A stretch of DNA of 31,847 nucleotides from Verrucomicrobia bacterium 12-59-8 (GTDB lineage: Bacteria > Verrucomicrobiota > Verrucomicrobiae > Verrucomicrobiales > Verrucomicrobiaceae): contig NCCR01000028.1 of NCBI GenBank assembly GCA_002279765.1, positions 1 through 31,847 on the forward strand, given 5' to 3'. Shown piece by piece: positions 7,562-16,715 of the stretch. Below the pieces are notes generated by a model. It saw nothing but the letters and a program-made list of their open reading frames with translations. It ran no database searches and was not told the origin of the DNA. The stretch's first letter is position 1, and the number at the start of each line of letters is the position of its first letter. A program made the position numbers and the translations under genes.

Positions 7562-8869
7562 ATGCCACTTTTTCATATGAAAATTCCCAAGCAAATTGTT
7601 TCATACTGCGCCTTTGGCATCTTGCTGCTCAATGTGCAGGCTCAGCAGCGGGAGGTCCCCGCTGTTTTCCACCCGTCCTCAAACGGATTGGCGGCAGCCT
7701 CAAGGGATGGGGCTGTCGCCCTTTGGTTTCCGATTGTGAAGAATTTGAGTCTTGGTGGCACCTCGATTCCTCTGCGGATCGGATTTGGAAGCAGGCAAAA
7801 CAACTGCAAGGATAGCTGCTTAGGGTTGGGCTGGTGGTTTCCTCTCTTGGAGAGCAGTGTTGTGGAGCTTTATGAGGGCTGCATTGAGGTCATGACACCT
7901 GGCGGTGCTCGAATTCGAGTTTATGAGGAGAAGTCAGCACAAAAAACATTTTCCTCGCTAGATCAAAAGTGGACTGCAGAACTGGCGGGAGATACCTTCC
8001 TAGTTCATGCGCATGATGGCTGGGATCTGAAATTTGTTAAAGGGTACCTGGTGCAGATGACAGATGTTGATCATGGAAAGGTCAATTTTCATCGCAAGAA
8101 TGGCCGTGTTGAGGAAGTCACGGTGGACGGGAATAACGTTCTTGGCCTTGCTTATGACAAGGAAGGGCACCTGCGAACCCTGAGTTACCCAGGGCACGTT
8201 TTAGAACTGGAGATGCTGCCAGCCATGATTCTTTCCGGGGATGGGCTCCAACTTGGCAAGGCAGTTGCGAAGATTAGCGAGAAGCAGAAGGAGTTGATGT
8301 CATTCCTGCTAAAGCCGACCGGTGATCTAAATTCTTTGATGATGACCGCATCTGGAGATGAGCAGCTATGGCAGTGGGACTCTGCCGGAACGATCGAATC
8401 GGATTCCAAGTCCACCTATCACATCGATTATGTCAAAGAAGGAGAAGACGCCGTGATCCAGCGAACGCTGAAATCAGGCGAAATTGAATCCTATGCATAT
8501 GATTCCGGAACTGGCACGCAAACGACCACAGCGGCGAACGGAGTTACCTTGTCAAGACGCTATGTCTTAACACCGGGGGCTGCCTACGGTAGGCTTTGGA
8601 GTGAAGTTGTCGCGAATGTTTCAGGAGATAAATGGGAACGACAAAAATACTATTACGACAAGAATGGGTCTGTTTTGCGTTCCGTGATCAAACTCAGCCC
8701 TTCACAGCAGAGCGAAAAATACTTCGAAAACGGCAGGCTGATCAAGCAAATCATCAACAATCAAATGACTGAATTCAAGGTTGATGAAGGCGTTGTCACT
8801 TACGCTGTGGGAAGTGTTTCGAAAAGCATCAAAAATGGAAGATTAGTTATCGAGAGTCATACAAAATAA
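7562..8869 (+). CDS. Exported RHS/YD-repeat-like protein, short form
   Basis: The 435-residue product has a signal peptide (core YCAFGILLLNVQAQ). It then shows the opening of RHS-type proteins, in which a 'LGLGWWFPLLESSVVELYEG' segment precedes beta-rich repeats. Repeat-like pieces such as GRVEEVTVDGNNVLGLAYD and GHLRTLSYPGHVLELE resemble YD repeats. It lacks the long repeat shell, the DPxG self-cleavage motif and any toxin tail of canonical RHS proteins, so it is not an obvious polymorphic toxin. A purine-rich AGGAAGGGGGG lies just before the ATG at 7562; an ATG at 7577 is an alternative that trims five residues. It probably works outside the cytoplasm with the Cys-rich protein encoded 13 bases downstream; its role is unknown. 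Confidence 0.7.
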   Translation: MPLFHMKIPKQIVSYCAFGILLLNVQAQQREVPAVFHPSSNGLAAASRDGAVALWFPIVKNLSLGGTSIPLRIGFGSRQNNCKDSCLGLGWWFPLLESSVVELYEGCIEVMTPGGARIRVYEEKSAQKTFSSLDQKWTAELAGDTFLVHAHDGWDLKFVKGYLVQMTDVDHGKVNFHRKNGRVEEVTVDGNNVLGLAYDKEGHLRTLSYPGHVLELEMLPAMILSGDGLQLGKAVAKISEKQKELMSFLLKPTGDLNSLMMTASGDEQLWQWDSAGTIESDSKSTYHIDYVKEGEDAVIQRTLKSGEIESYAYDSGTGTQTTTAANGVTLSRRYVLTPGAAYGRLWSEVVANVSGDKWERQKYYYDKNGSVLRSVIKLSPSQQSEKYFENGRLIKQIINNQMTEFKVDEGVVTYAVGSVSKSIKNGRLVIESHTK

Positions 8870-8882
8870 AAAACATAACACT

Positions 8883-9314
8883 ATGAAAAATACATCTAAA
8901 TTATCAAATGTGAAACAGTCCGTCCGATATGCAAATTTTGGCTGTGTTTTGCTTGTGGCGTGGCTGATGTGCATTCTTGCAGCGAATCTTTCATCGCTGT
9001 ATGCCGAGGCATGTTGTTCCGACGTTGACACGAGTGGTGGTGGGACTGTGAGCAGTTCCAATTATTGTTACGCCCATTACCAGCCTTTCCCGCACTGTGA
9101 TGGTTCATGTTACGAAATCATTGGCCCGGTGAACACAGTCTGCACCGGTAGTGCTGTTGACTCCACCTGCAGTATTGGAAACGGCGTTGGCCAAAACACC
9201 TATTACGACGGTGATTGCGGAGACGCTCCGCCCTGTGACTGCAATCTTCCATCGGCACCTACGAGTACTGATGACACCTGCGCTGACACTGAGTCATGCG
9301 GCCAATGGGTCTAA
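8883..9314 (+). CDS. Exported cysteine-rich protein (12 Cys in the mature part)
   Basis: The start MKNTSKLSNVKQSVRYANFG is a long charged leader, followed by a hydrophobic helix (CVLLVAWLMCILAANLSSL) and a likely cleavage near YAEA, residues 40-42. The mature ~100 residues contain 12 cysteines (ACC, YCY, HCDGSCY, VCTG, TCSI, DCGDAPPCDC, DTCAD, SCGQ), many Ser/Thr/Gly/Asp and few Lys or Arg. It is probably a disulfide-bonded or metal-binding secreted protein. I recognise no family. Small Cys-rich exported proteins next to DUF1573 genes are known from Bacteroidetes (NVEALA-type neighbourhoods), and this may be an analogous arrangement; that is inference from layout, not sequence identity. Confidence 0.7.
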   Translation: MKNTSKLSNVKQSVRYANFGCVLLVAWLMCILAANLSSLYAEACCSDVDTSGGGTVSSSNYCYAHYQPFPHCDGSCYEIIGPVNTVCTGSAVDSTCSIGNGVGQNTYYDGDCGDAPPCDCNLPSAPTSTDDTCADTESCGQWV

Positions 9315-9324
9315 TATCACCTTC

Positions 9325-10257
9325 ATGAAATTTGCCCTCTCCATACTTCTAGCTGCTTCCCTGGGGTCGAGTGTTGTCCGGGCTCAAGATAAGAGCTTGG
9401 AATGTGCGGAGTTAGTTAAAAGTGTTTTTTATAGTGTGCCGCCATTCGAGGCAGTTTGGGATGTGGAGAGGATGCGAAATGCGAATCCGAAATTGGCGGA
9501 TTCGATAAAAGAAAAAGTTGCGGCCAGGGTTCAACAGAACCCTGGGATGGGAGTGGAGGAAAAGAAAAAAATTCTCGACGAAGGTGAGAAGATGGCAAAA
9601 ACGTTTGGGGGGGAGTTTCAGGCACCTTTCAAAGTAAAGTTCAGATTTGCCGATCCTTCACATCTCCACATAGAACAGGCTTTCAAAAAGGAGAATGGCC
9701 CCGATCATGTGTTCACGTATTTCGTCCATGGCGATAACGTGCTCTATCGGGTAAACGGCGGAAGGGTGGAAATTCTAAATTATGCGGACGATCTTTGCGA
9801 GCAGTTGGCACGCGGGGTGCCTTCTTTAGCACTAGGAGAATACTTTGTGAAAAGGGACTTTTCGACGAGTTCTTTTACCAAGGGCAATGATTCTCTCCAT
9901 TTTCAGCTGGGTCTCAAGTCGATTCCTGGATTCAAGGCGACTGCTTCTTTCAACGCTTCTCCTTTTACTCTGAGCAAGTTTGAGCAAAACTATTTTGAGG
10001 GCTCTCCTAAATACAAACGTTTGATTGTGGAGAAGCTAAACGAGCCCTCTTTCCCTGCTTGGCTTCCACGACAAGTGCGGCATGAGCAGAAAAGCGGCGG
10101 TGTGGAGACTGTTGAAACTTGGAAGTTAGTCTCTTTTTCCCTCCTCAATAAGAGCGATGTAAAATCCGAGTACAAATTAGATGGCAGTTTGCCTGTCATC
10201 GACCGCACGGGAGGAAAAGCTGTTCAAGTTCCAACTGAGCTGTTGAAATCAAAGTGA
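9325..10257 (+). CDS. Exported protein of unknown function, possibly LolA-like fold
   Basis: The start MKFALSILLAASLGSSVVRA is a clean signal peptide with cleavage after VRA. The body (310 residues) has a helical stretch at ~50-95 (KEKVAARVQQ, EEKKKILDEGEKMAKTF) and then beta-type segments (FKVKFRFADPSHLHIEQAF, HVFTYFVHGDNVLYRVNGG). Their order recalls LolA/LolB-like or outer-membrane lipoprotein-sorting folds, but no diagnostic motif proves it. The ATG at 9325 is preferred because upstream in-frame starts would overlap the Cys-rich gene. Its stop overlaps the GTG of the next gene (GTGA at 10254-10257), so the two are probably translated together. Confidence 0.7.
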   Translation: MKFALSILLAASLGSSVVRAQDKSLECAELVKSVFYSVPPFEAVWDVERMRNANPKLADSIKEKVAARVQQNPGMGVEEKKKILDEGEKMAKTFGGEFQAPFKVKFRFADPSHLHIEQAFKKENGPDHVFTYFVHGDNVLYRVNGGRVEILNYADDLCEQLARGVPSLALGEYFVKRDFSTSSFTKGNDSLHFQLGLKSIPGFKATASFNASPFTLSKFEQNYFEGSPKYKRLIVEKLNEPSFPAWLPRQVRHEQKSGGVETVETWKLVSFSLLNKSDVKSEYKLDGSLPVIDRTGGKAVQVPTELLKSK

Positions 10258-11234
10258 AAATTAAAGTTATTCTAGCGCTTGTTATTTTGGTCGCCCTCTC
10301 GGCTGTAGTTAATGAACATTTCAGGTCTAAACTGTCGGACCTTTCTTCGAGTGAGGCCGTTTGCGAGGGAGGGATCGATAGCAGCGGTGTTTCCAAATTA
10401 GACTCTCAAATAGAAGTCCAAAACTTGAGTAACGATTACTCCAGGATCATCGATGTTAGCTCTTCATGTAGCTGCACAATTGTGAATTTCAGGCCCGTTC
10501 GGCTGGCTCCCCGTCAGTCACTTTTTATTCCTGTGCATATTAATGCTCCTCCTAGTGGCGGACTTGTAAAAGCGAATTTAATTGCCGTTGATAATTTTTT
10601 CAAAAAGACGGTTATTCCGGTTGTCGCCTGGTTTGAGCCCAAGCAGGGATTTGAGGTCTTGAGAGGGGGAAGAGCTCCTGAATTAACTGACGATATACTT
10701 AAATTCACCAAGACTATATTGTGCAGTAATCATAGAGTGGGATCTTTAAAGCTCAGTTCCAATGCCTCTGAGTTGATGATCGAGAAGAAAAGTTTTTCAG
10801 TGGGAGGGAAATTCACACGCGTCGAATGTAGCTTTCAAGCCTCAGCAATGGCTCTAGCTGCGTACCCTGTCTTGAAATTGGATGCTTATTTAGACCCAGA
10901 CGAGAAATCGAATTGGGAGGTTAGGTTGACTGAAATTTTGAAACGGCCCATTTTTGCAGAGCCCAGCCAGCTCTTCCTCGCAACCGCCTCGGGCCAAAGA
11001 GCCACTGCCACCTGCGTTGTTCATGCTGAAAATGATGATATTTTGACCTGCAGTTGCAATGATGCCAAATTAAGCGCGGAGGTGGTGCGCCAAACTTCCA
11101 ACGATTGGCTGTTAACAGTAACTGCCGCTACAGATGTCAGCCCTGGTCTTCACCATTCACAAATATTGATCTATGGACAGCCTGGGAAAAGTCAAAACAA
11201 GCTGGTTGTTGAATGTCATTACCTTGGCCACTAA
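10254..11234 (+). CDS. DUF1573-like exported protein
   Basis: The GTG start overlaps the previous stop by four bases. Residues 1-18 (KIKVILALVILVALSAVV) are an N-terminal membrane helix or signal. From residue ~50 the protein reads as an Ig-like DUF1573 domain: NLSNDYSRIIDVSSSCSCTI (the family's 'xxxCGCT' cysteine pair), then RPVRLAPRQSLFIPVHINAP. The second half has a looser repeat of the pattern with another pair (LTCSCND). DUF1573 domains bind at the cell surface or periplasm and often sit beside Cys-rich peptides; their biochemical role is not established. This is the last gene of the run. Confidence 0.75.
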   Translation: MKIKVILALVILVALSAVVNEHFRSKLSDLSSSEAVCEGGIDSSGVSKLDSQIEVQNLSNDYSRIIDVSSSCSCTIVNFRPVRLAPRQSLFIPVHINAPPSGGLVKANLIAVDNFFKKTVIPVVAWFEPKQGFEVLRGGRAPELTDDILKFTKTILCSNHRVGSLKLSSNASELMIEKKSFSVGGKFTRVECSFQASAMALAAYPVLKLDAYLDPDEKSNWEVRLTEILKRPIFAEPSQLFLATASGQRATATCVVHAENDDILTCSCNDAKLSAEVVRQTSNDWLLTVTAATDVSPGLHHSQILIYGQPGKSQNKLVVECHYLGH

Positions 11235-11361
11235 GCGGTGCCTTCGCCAATCAGAGGCGGTGAAGACAGACGCGGAAAGTGGCAAGCCCGCCTTCACCCA
11301 TTAAATCCCGCGAAGAACCGTTTTATTGAGGTTCGCCGAAGTGGATGGCGGGTCTGATCAG

Positions 11362-11862
11362 CTACTGGCGGTAAATCGCCACCACATCCGAGGAGGGGCC
11401 GCTGGGGGCGAAGTCATTGCCAAAGCCTACGGTCTGGAGGTTGGCGGCTTCGAGGCCGAGTTCGATCAGGCGCTGCCGCACCGCTAGGGCACGGCGTTCG
11501 GAGAGGGAGCGGGCGTGGTCGGGGGGCAGATTCGGCGGGGTGTAGCCTGCGATCAGCAGGCGGGCCTTCTTGTTCGGCAGCATCTCCTGCGCCAGACTGT
11601 GCAGGGCCTGCTGATGCGCGGAGGTGAGCCGAAAGTCCGCGCTCTCAAACACCAGCGCGGGGCACGCGGGCTTGAGGCTGCCGTTCAGCGGGGAGGTGAA
11701 GCCCTCGCGCGGGCCGAGCGCATAGACGACCGCGTCTGCGGCTGGAGTTCGCAAAAAGGACGGCATGGACATGCTGCTGCAGGAGGCCAGCAGCAGGCTG
11801 CTCAAAAGGGCGCAGAAACAGATGGCGGCAGGGCGGTTCATCGTGGGCAGGGCGGCATTCAT
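11362..11862 (-). CDS. pal: Pal-like peptidoglycan-associated lipoprotein
   Basis: The 166-residue product carries a lipoprotein signal (ICFCALLSSLLLASCSS; lipidated Cys28) and a C-terminal OmpA-like domain: FESADFRLTS, LLIAGYTP, and SLSERRALAVRQRLIELGL, the helix that carries the peptidoglycan-binding arginine. It is the last gene of a tolQ-tolR-tolA-tolB-pal series and starts nine bases after tolB. Pal anchors the outer membrane to peptidoglycan and is pulled by TolB and TolA during division. The domain is shorter and more divergent than E. coli Pal. In the GAGGATGAATG context the Shine-Dalgarno-like GAGG touches the ATG at 11862; a second ATG at 11841 is possible. Confidence 0.82.
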   Translation of the reverse strand: MNAALPTMNRPAAICFCALLSSLLLASCSSMSMPSFLRTPAADAVVYALGPREGFTSPLNGSLKPACPALVFESADFRLTSAHQQALHSLAQEMLPNKKARLLIAGYTPPNLPPDHARSLSERRALAVRQRLIELGLEAANLQTVGFGNDFAPSGPSSDVVAIYRQ

Positions 11863-11871
11863 CCTCGGGGG

Positions 11872-13089
11872 TCAGCGCATCCAGCGCGGTTCAGTGATGT
11901 GGCCGTAGCCGCGCACGATGGAACGACGGTTGCCGCTGCGGAGATCATGCACAAAGATCTCCCCGTGCTGCACGTAGGTGATGAAATGGCCGTTCGGGCT
12001 CCACGACGGATGCTGGGCACCAGCCGCCTGCACGACGCGCACGCTGCCGTTGGGATAAGGCTTGATGGCGACGGTCCATTCACCGCTGGTGCGGGTGGTG
12101 AAGGCGATGTTCCGCCCATCTGGCGACCACTCGGGGTCCGTGCAGAAGTGGTAGCCGGTGCGCCAGCGGAACAGGCGCGAGCCTTCCCCCTCCTTATGCG
12201 GCACTTCGACGATGTAGAGCTTCGGACCGCCGCCATCGTCATTGGAATAGACCAACTGACGGCCGTCTGGATGCCAGGATGGACTGGACGGCGCGCCGAC
12301 GGAGTCGCTCACGCAGGCGGCGGTGTTGGTGTTGAGATCGCTGACGAAAATTTCGGGATTGCCGATGAAGCTCATCACGGCGGCGAGGTGGGTGCCATCT
12401 GGCGAGAAGGCGGAGCCAAAGCTGCTGCCGGGGGTGTCCGTCACGCCGCGTTCCCAGCCGAGATTCAGATCCAGCAGGCGAATGATGGGGAAACCGCTGC
12501 GATAGCTGGTGAAGGCGATCATGGATGAATCCGGCGCGAGCGAGGGAGCCACGGCGGCATGTTTGTCATGCGTGACCTGATGCACCTCGCCGCCTTCGGC
12601 ATCGCAGATGTAGATCTGGCGCTTACCGGTCACATCACTCACAAAGACGATGCGGCTGGTGGCCAGTCCGGGTTTGCCGGTGATGGTGTAGATGACATCG
12701 TCGGTCAGCGCCTTGAGGTTTTCATCCAGCCCAGGTGCGGCATAGCTGCGCTGAAAAATTTCCTTCCCTTTAGCATCCCGCAGCTTGCCATTGACGCGCC
12801 CGCCCACGGAGGTGCCCTCTACCTGGAAGTCGGCTTTTTCATCCTCACCGGCCACGAAGAACTCGCGCGAGTCGAGCAGCTCCTGGCGCAGGGCCTGCTG
12901 GGCGCTGGCACCCGTGCCGCCGGAGAATGCGCCCACGCGGATGCGCGGCATGGTTTTCTTTGGCTCCTCGGTTTTGCTTTTGCCACCGAGCCCGATCCAG
13001 CCGCGCATGCGGTCGATGACGCCAGCCTCCGCCCGTGTGCCGTGGCACACGACGAGGGTGAGAATGAGAAGCAGCGCGCGGGCGTTCAT
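11872..13089 (-). CDS. tolB: TolB-like periplasmic beta-propeller protein
   Basis: A signal peptide (MNARALLLILTLVVCHGTRA) is followed by an N-terminal alpha/beta region (~residues 45-140) like the TolB N domain, with the run LKALTDDVIYTITGKPGLAT that in TolB precedes the propeller. The propeller (~145-405) has six repeats of the type 'SPDGTHLAAVM', 'HPDGRQLVYSNDDGG', 'SPDGRNIAFTT', 'SPNGHFITYV'. TolB moves between Pal and the TolA complex in the periplasm. The order and direction with the four neighbouring genes support the assignment. The length (405) is near the family norm (~430). Confidence 0.92.
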   Translation of the reverse strand: MNARALLLILTLVVCHGTRAEAGVIDRMRGWIGLGGKSKTEEPKKTMPRIRVGAFSGGTGASAQQALRQELLDSREFFVAGEDEKADFQVEGTSVGGRVNGKLRDAKGKEIFQRSYAAPGLDENLKALTDDVIYTITGKPGLATSRIVFVSDVTGKRQIYICDAEGGEVHQVTHDKHAAVAPSLAPDSSMIAFTSYRSGFPIIRLLDLNLGWERGVTDTPGSSFGSAFSPDGTHLAAVMSFIGNPEIFVSDLNTNTAACVSDSVGAPSSPSWHPDGRQLVYSNDDGGGPKLYIVEVPHKEGEGSRLFRWRTGYHFCTDPEWSPDGRNIAFTTRTSGEWTVAIKPYPNGSVRVVQAAGAQHPSWSPNGHFITYVQHGEIFVHDLRSGNRRSIVRGYGHITEPRWMR

Positions 13090-13097
13090 GCGGGGGG

Positions 13098-13979
13098 TCA
13101 GGGCAGCAGCAGGAAGTTGAGTTCCAGATCGTAGCTGTCTTTGGAGTAATTAGAAGGCAGCGTTGTGGAAATTTTTTTCACCTTGTCGGCAGCCTCAAGG
13201 ATGGACTGGTCCAGCGCGTGCGAGCCCGAAAACTTGTTCATCTGCGCTTTTAGGACGGTGCCGTCCTTGCCGATGGAGATGTTCATGCGCGCCTCGCGCT
13301 GGGCGGTAGGCACGCTTTCAATGGGCGGGGCGGTCCAGTTGGCGAGGAAGGCGGTGTTGACCGCCTCATCGACGATGTCCAGATTCACCTCTTCTTCCGT
13401 GATTGCACCGGGGGGCGGAACCGCTGACGGACGCATGGAGCTGAGCCTGGCGATGTCCATCAGCGTCGGGCTGGTCATCGGGGGGACGTTGGTGCCAAAC
13501 TGAGTGGTGCCGGGACGTTTTTCATGCGCCCGGCGCAGTGTGATGCTGCGGTTTGCAGAAGGCTTGCCCACTGCTGTGGCACCGCCAGCAAACAAGGGGG
13601 GAGCGTCGGGGTTTGGCACCGGCTCCATGGCATGCTGCTGCGGTGGCGCGGCCACGAGGGTGGCCTTTTGCACGGGCGCTTCAGCAGGCGGCGGAGTGGG
13701 GGCAGCGGCCGGTTTGGGCGCAGCCGCAGTGGCTGCTTTCCTGCTGGCGGCAGGTGCTGCGGCCAGCGGCTTGGAGCGCGGCGCGGTGATGGCGGATGGG
13801 TCAGCTTTGAAATCGGCCGGATTCATCCAGGCGAGCTTCAGCTCTCGGGCGGCACGGCGCGAATTTTCGACATTCTGCCACCACCACCAAAAGCCAAAGA
13901 CGGCGGCCAGATGCAGCGCAACGATGACAATCGCCGCCGCTGAAATCGGCTCCAGCGTTGTGGGTCGTGAGCGTTTCAT
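13098..13979 (-). CDS. TolA/TonB-like energy-transducing protein
   Basis: A short cytoplasmic N-terminus precedes one membrane helix (residues ~14-34, ending FGFWWWWQ). A long Ala/Pro/Lys-rich periplasmic stretch (~50-125) follows, then a C-terminal domain of ~90 residues with the TonB-C pattern: REARMNISIGKDGTVLKAQM, SGSHALDQSILEAADKV. The position between tolR and tolB makes it the functional TolA, although the C-terminal domain looks more like TonB than like proteobacterial TolA. It would link the TolQ-TolR motor to TolB/Pal. It starts six bases after the TolR stop. Confidence 0.82.
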   Translation of the reverse strand: MKRSRPTTLEPISAAAIVIVALHLAAVFGFWWWWQNVENSRRAARELKLAWMNPADFKADPSAITAPRSKPLAAAPAASRKAATAAAPKPAAAPTPPPAEAPVQKATLVAAPPQQHAMEPVPNPDAPPLFAGGATAVGKPSANRSITLRRAHEKRPGTTQFGTNVPPMTSPTLMDIARLSSMRPSAVPPPGAITEEEVNLDIVDEAVNTAFLANWTAPPIESVPTAQREARMNISIGKDGTVLKAQMNKFSGSHALDQSILEAADKVKKISTTLPSNYSKDSYDLELNFLLLP

Positions 13980-13985
13980 CTTTGA

Positions 13986-14417
13986 TCAGGGCTCTTCGGC
14001 ATGGGTCGTGACGGCGGTCTTTTGAATGCCTGCGGCTTGAAGCATCTGCATGGTCTCCACCAGCTTCTGCACCGGGAGGTCGCGGTGCATGCGCACCTCG
14101 ATGCCGAGGCCGGGCCTGCGCTGGGCGAGCTGCTGCAGGGAAACGGGCAGGTCCGCGCGCGCCATCATCGCGCCGTTCAGGGTCACGGACTGGTCGCGGT
14201 TCACCAGCAGCGTGAGCGTCTCCGTTGGCGCGGAGACACCGGCGGGTGCGGGTGGGGGCGTGGGGGCGGGGGCAGCCGGGAGCATGCTTTTGTCCGCCTT
14301 GAGCAGGGGCGCGGCCAGCAGGAACACAAACAGCAGCACCAGCACCAAATCCATCAGCGGGGTGATGCTGATCTCAGTGATGAGGCGGAGCTGATGCCTG
14401 TTGGAGTGGCGGTTCAT
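13986..14417 (-). CDS. tolR: TolR/ExbD-family biopolymer transport protein
   Basis: The protein (143 residues) opens with ITEISITPLMDLVLVLLFVF, the single N-terminal membrane helix of the ExbD/TolR family. It carries the essential proton-path Asp at residue 23. A Pro-rich linker and a periplasmic alpha/beta domain follow (TLLVNRDQSVTLNGAMM, PGLGIEVRMHRDLPVQKLVE). With TolQ it forms the proton-driven motor in the inner membrane. The ATG overlaps the TolQ stop by four bases (14414-14417), indicating translational coupling. Confidence 0.92.
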   Translation of the reverse strand: MNRHSNRHQLRLITEISITPLMDLVLVLLFVFLLAAPLLKADKSMLPAAPAPTPPPAPAGVSAPTETLTLLVNRDQSVTLNGAMMARADLPVSLQQLAQRRPGLGIEVRMHRDLPVQKLVETMQMLQAAGIQKTAVTTHAEEP

Positions 14418-15265
14418 GCGCGGGCGTGTACAGCGTGCATGGCGGAGGGCAGGGGGGAGGAGCTGGCACCGCTGAAGGCGGGCATGGACGGACTGCCGAG
14501 CGCGCTCATGCTGGGCAGGGCCTCATTGCTAAAGCGGTGGTCCACAAAGGTGCGGTCAAAGCCCGCGCTCAGCTCTCCGGCAAAGTTGTCGAGCCGCACC
14601 ACCATGCCGCGAATGCGGTTCACCAGGGCATTGTAGCCGACCATGCTGGGGAGGGCGATCAGCAGGCCCAGCACCGTGGTGACGAGCGCGGTGGTGATGC
14701 CCGGTGCCAGGGTGGCGAGCGTGGTGTTGCCGTCGGCGGTCGTCATCATGCTGAAGGTGTCCAGGATGCCCCAGACGGTGCCGAGCAGACCGAGAAACGG
14801 TGCGCCGCTCAGGGCGGTGGCCACCCAGCTCATGCGTGCCTCCAGCCGCAGCGCCGCCTCCGCCACGCTGCGCTCCATGGCCACCTGCACCGCACTCATT
14901 TGCGAAGGGGTGATGCGGCCCGCGCCCTGCAGCCGTGCGGCAAAGGTAGAGCCCGGCTCATCCTCGCCCAGCAGATACCAGGACATCTCACGGCAGGCCG
15001 CATGGTAGATGTGGTAGAAGGAGGAAAACTCATGCGGCTCGCGCTGTTGATACAGCTCCAGCGCGTGATTGCTTTCGCGGTACTCGCGCAAAAAGGAGAG
15101 GTTCGCCTTGTGGACGCGGGAGAGCAGGAAGTGCTTGCTGAGGATCACCGCCCAGCTCGTGATCGAGAGAAGTGCCAGAATGCCGCAGATGATCCAGCAG
15201 GTGGGATTGCTGTGTTCGAGGCCATATTGCAGGCCGGGCGAGAGAAAGGATTCCATGGGCGGCAT
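14414..15265 (-). CDS. tolQ: TolQ/ExbB/MotA-family proton channel protein
   Basis: Three membrane helices are visible: residues ~22-48, ~146-172 (ALSGAPFLGLLGTVWGILDT, the conserved family segment) and ~186-214 (APGITTALVTTVLGLLIALP). A large cytoplasmic loop lies between the first two. These are the hallmark features of TolQ/ExbB. It is the first gene of the five-gene cluster and is divergent from the aldolase gene; the 238-base gap between them presumably holds both promoters. No good Shine-Dalgarno precedes the ATG at 15265; another ATG three codons in is equally possible. Confidence 0.92.
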   Translation of the reverse strand: MPPMESFLSPGLQYGLEHSNPTCWIICGILALLSITSWAVILSKHFLLSRVHKANLSFLREYRESNHALELYQQREPHEFSSFYHIYHAACREMSWYLLGEDEPGSTFAARLQGAGRITPSQMSAVQVAMERSVAEAALRLEARMSWVATALSGAPFLGLLGTVWGILDTFSMMTTADGNTTLATLAPGITTALVTTVLGLLIALPSMVGYNALVNRIRGMVVRLDNFAGELSAGFDRTFVDHRFSNEALPSMSALGSPSMPAFSGASSSPLPSAMHAVHARA

Positions 15266-15503
15266 TGCGGGTGAAGGAGTTGCTGGTAGTTAAAGAACCT
15301 TAATAGTCGGGCGTCAACTGACGAGTGCGAGGAGAATGATGGGGAACGCCTGCATTTTAGAGGCCGACTTCACCACCTCCCACCCAGGAGCCGGTCAGGC
15401 GATGCCCTGCCTCACCCATCCCCCGCCGGATATGAAGCGCTTCTTGCACCCGGCCCGTTTCTTGCTTCTCTCGGTCACTCAACTCACAAAACATACCCCA
15501 AAG

Positions 15504-16535
<1,032 letters not shown>

Positions 16536-16588
16536 GGAAGTAAGGCAGACATTCCTGTCCGTCCGTTAGACAGCATTTAATTTCTACG

Positions 16589-16619
16589 AGGGCCATGCGC
16601 AAGCATGGCCCTTTTTCTT
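16589..16619 (+). terminator. Strong intrinsic terminator of the aldolase gene
   Basis: A perfect 10-base-pair stem, AGGGCCATGC (16589-16598) with GCATGGCCCT (16603-16612), closes on a GCAA loop of the GNRA type. The run TTTTTCTT follows immediately. It lies 53 bases after the aldolase stop. Confidence 0.92.
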
Positions 16620-16715
16620 GGGGAGAGGTGACGGGCCAACATTAAAATGCCGAACGCCAGCTTCCATACAACACCGGGACAGGCTAATGAAACTTTGCCC
16701 TCTAGGTGCAACCAC

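Noticed and set aside
11235..11361. Possible terminator between the convergent DUF1573-like and pal genes
   Set aside because: Only imperfect CTTCGCC/GGCGGTGAAG and GAACC/GGTTC pairings are found, without a T-run.
15266..15503. Upstream extension of the aldolase frame to 15336
   Set aside because: The extra 56 codons are not conserved in aldolases and contain a Pro/His-rich run; homology starts at the ATG at 15504. The gap probably holds divergent promoters that I could not pin down.
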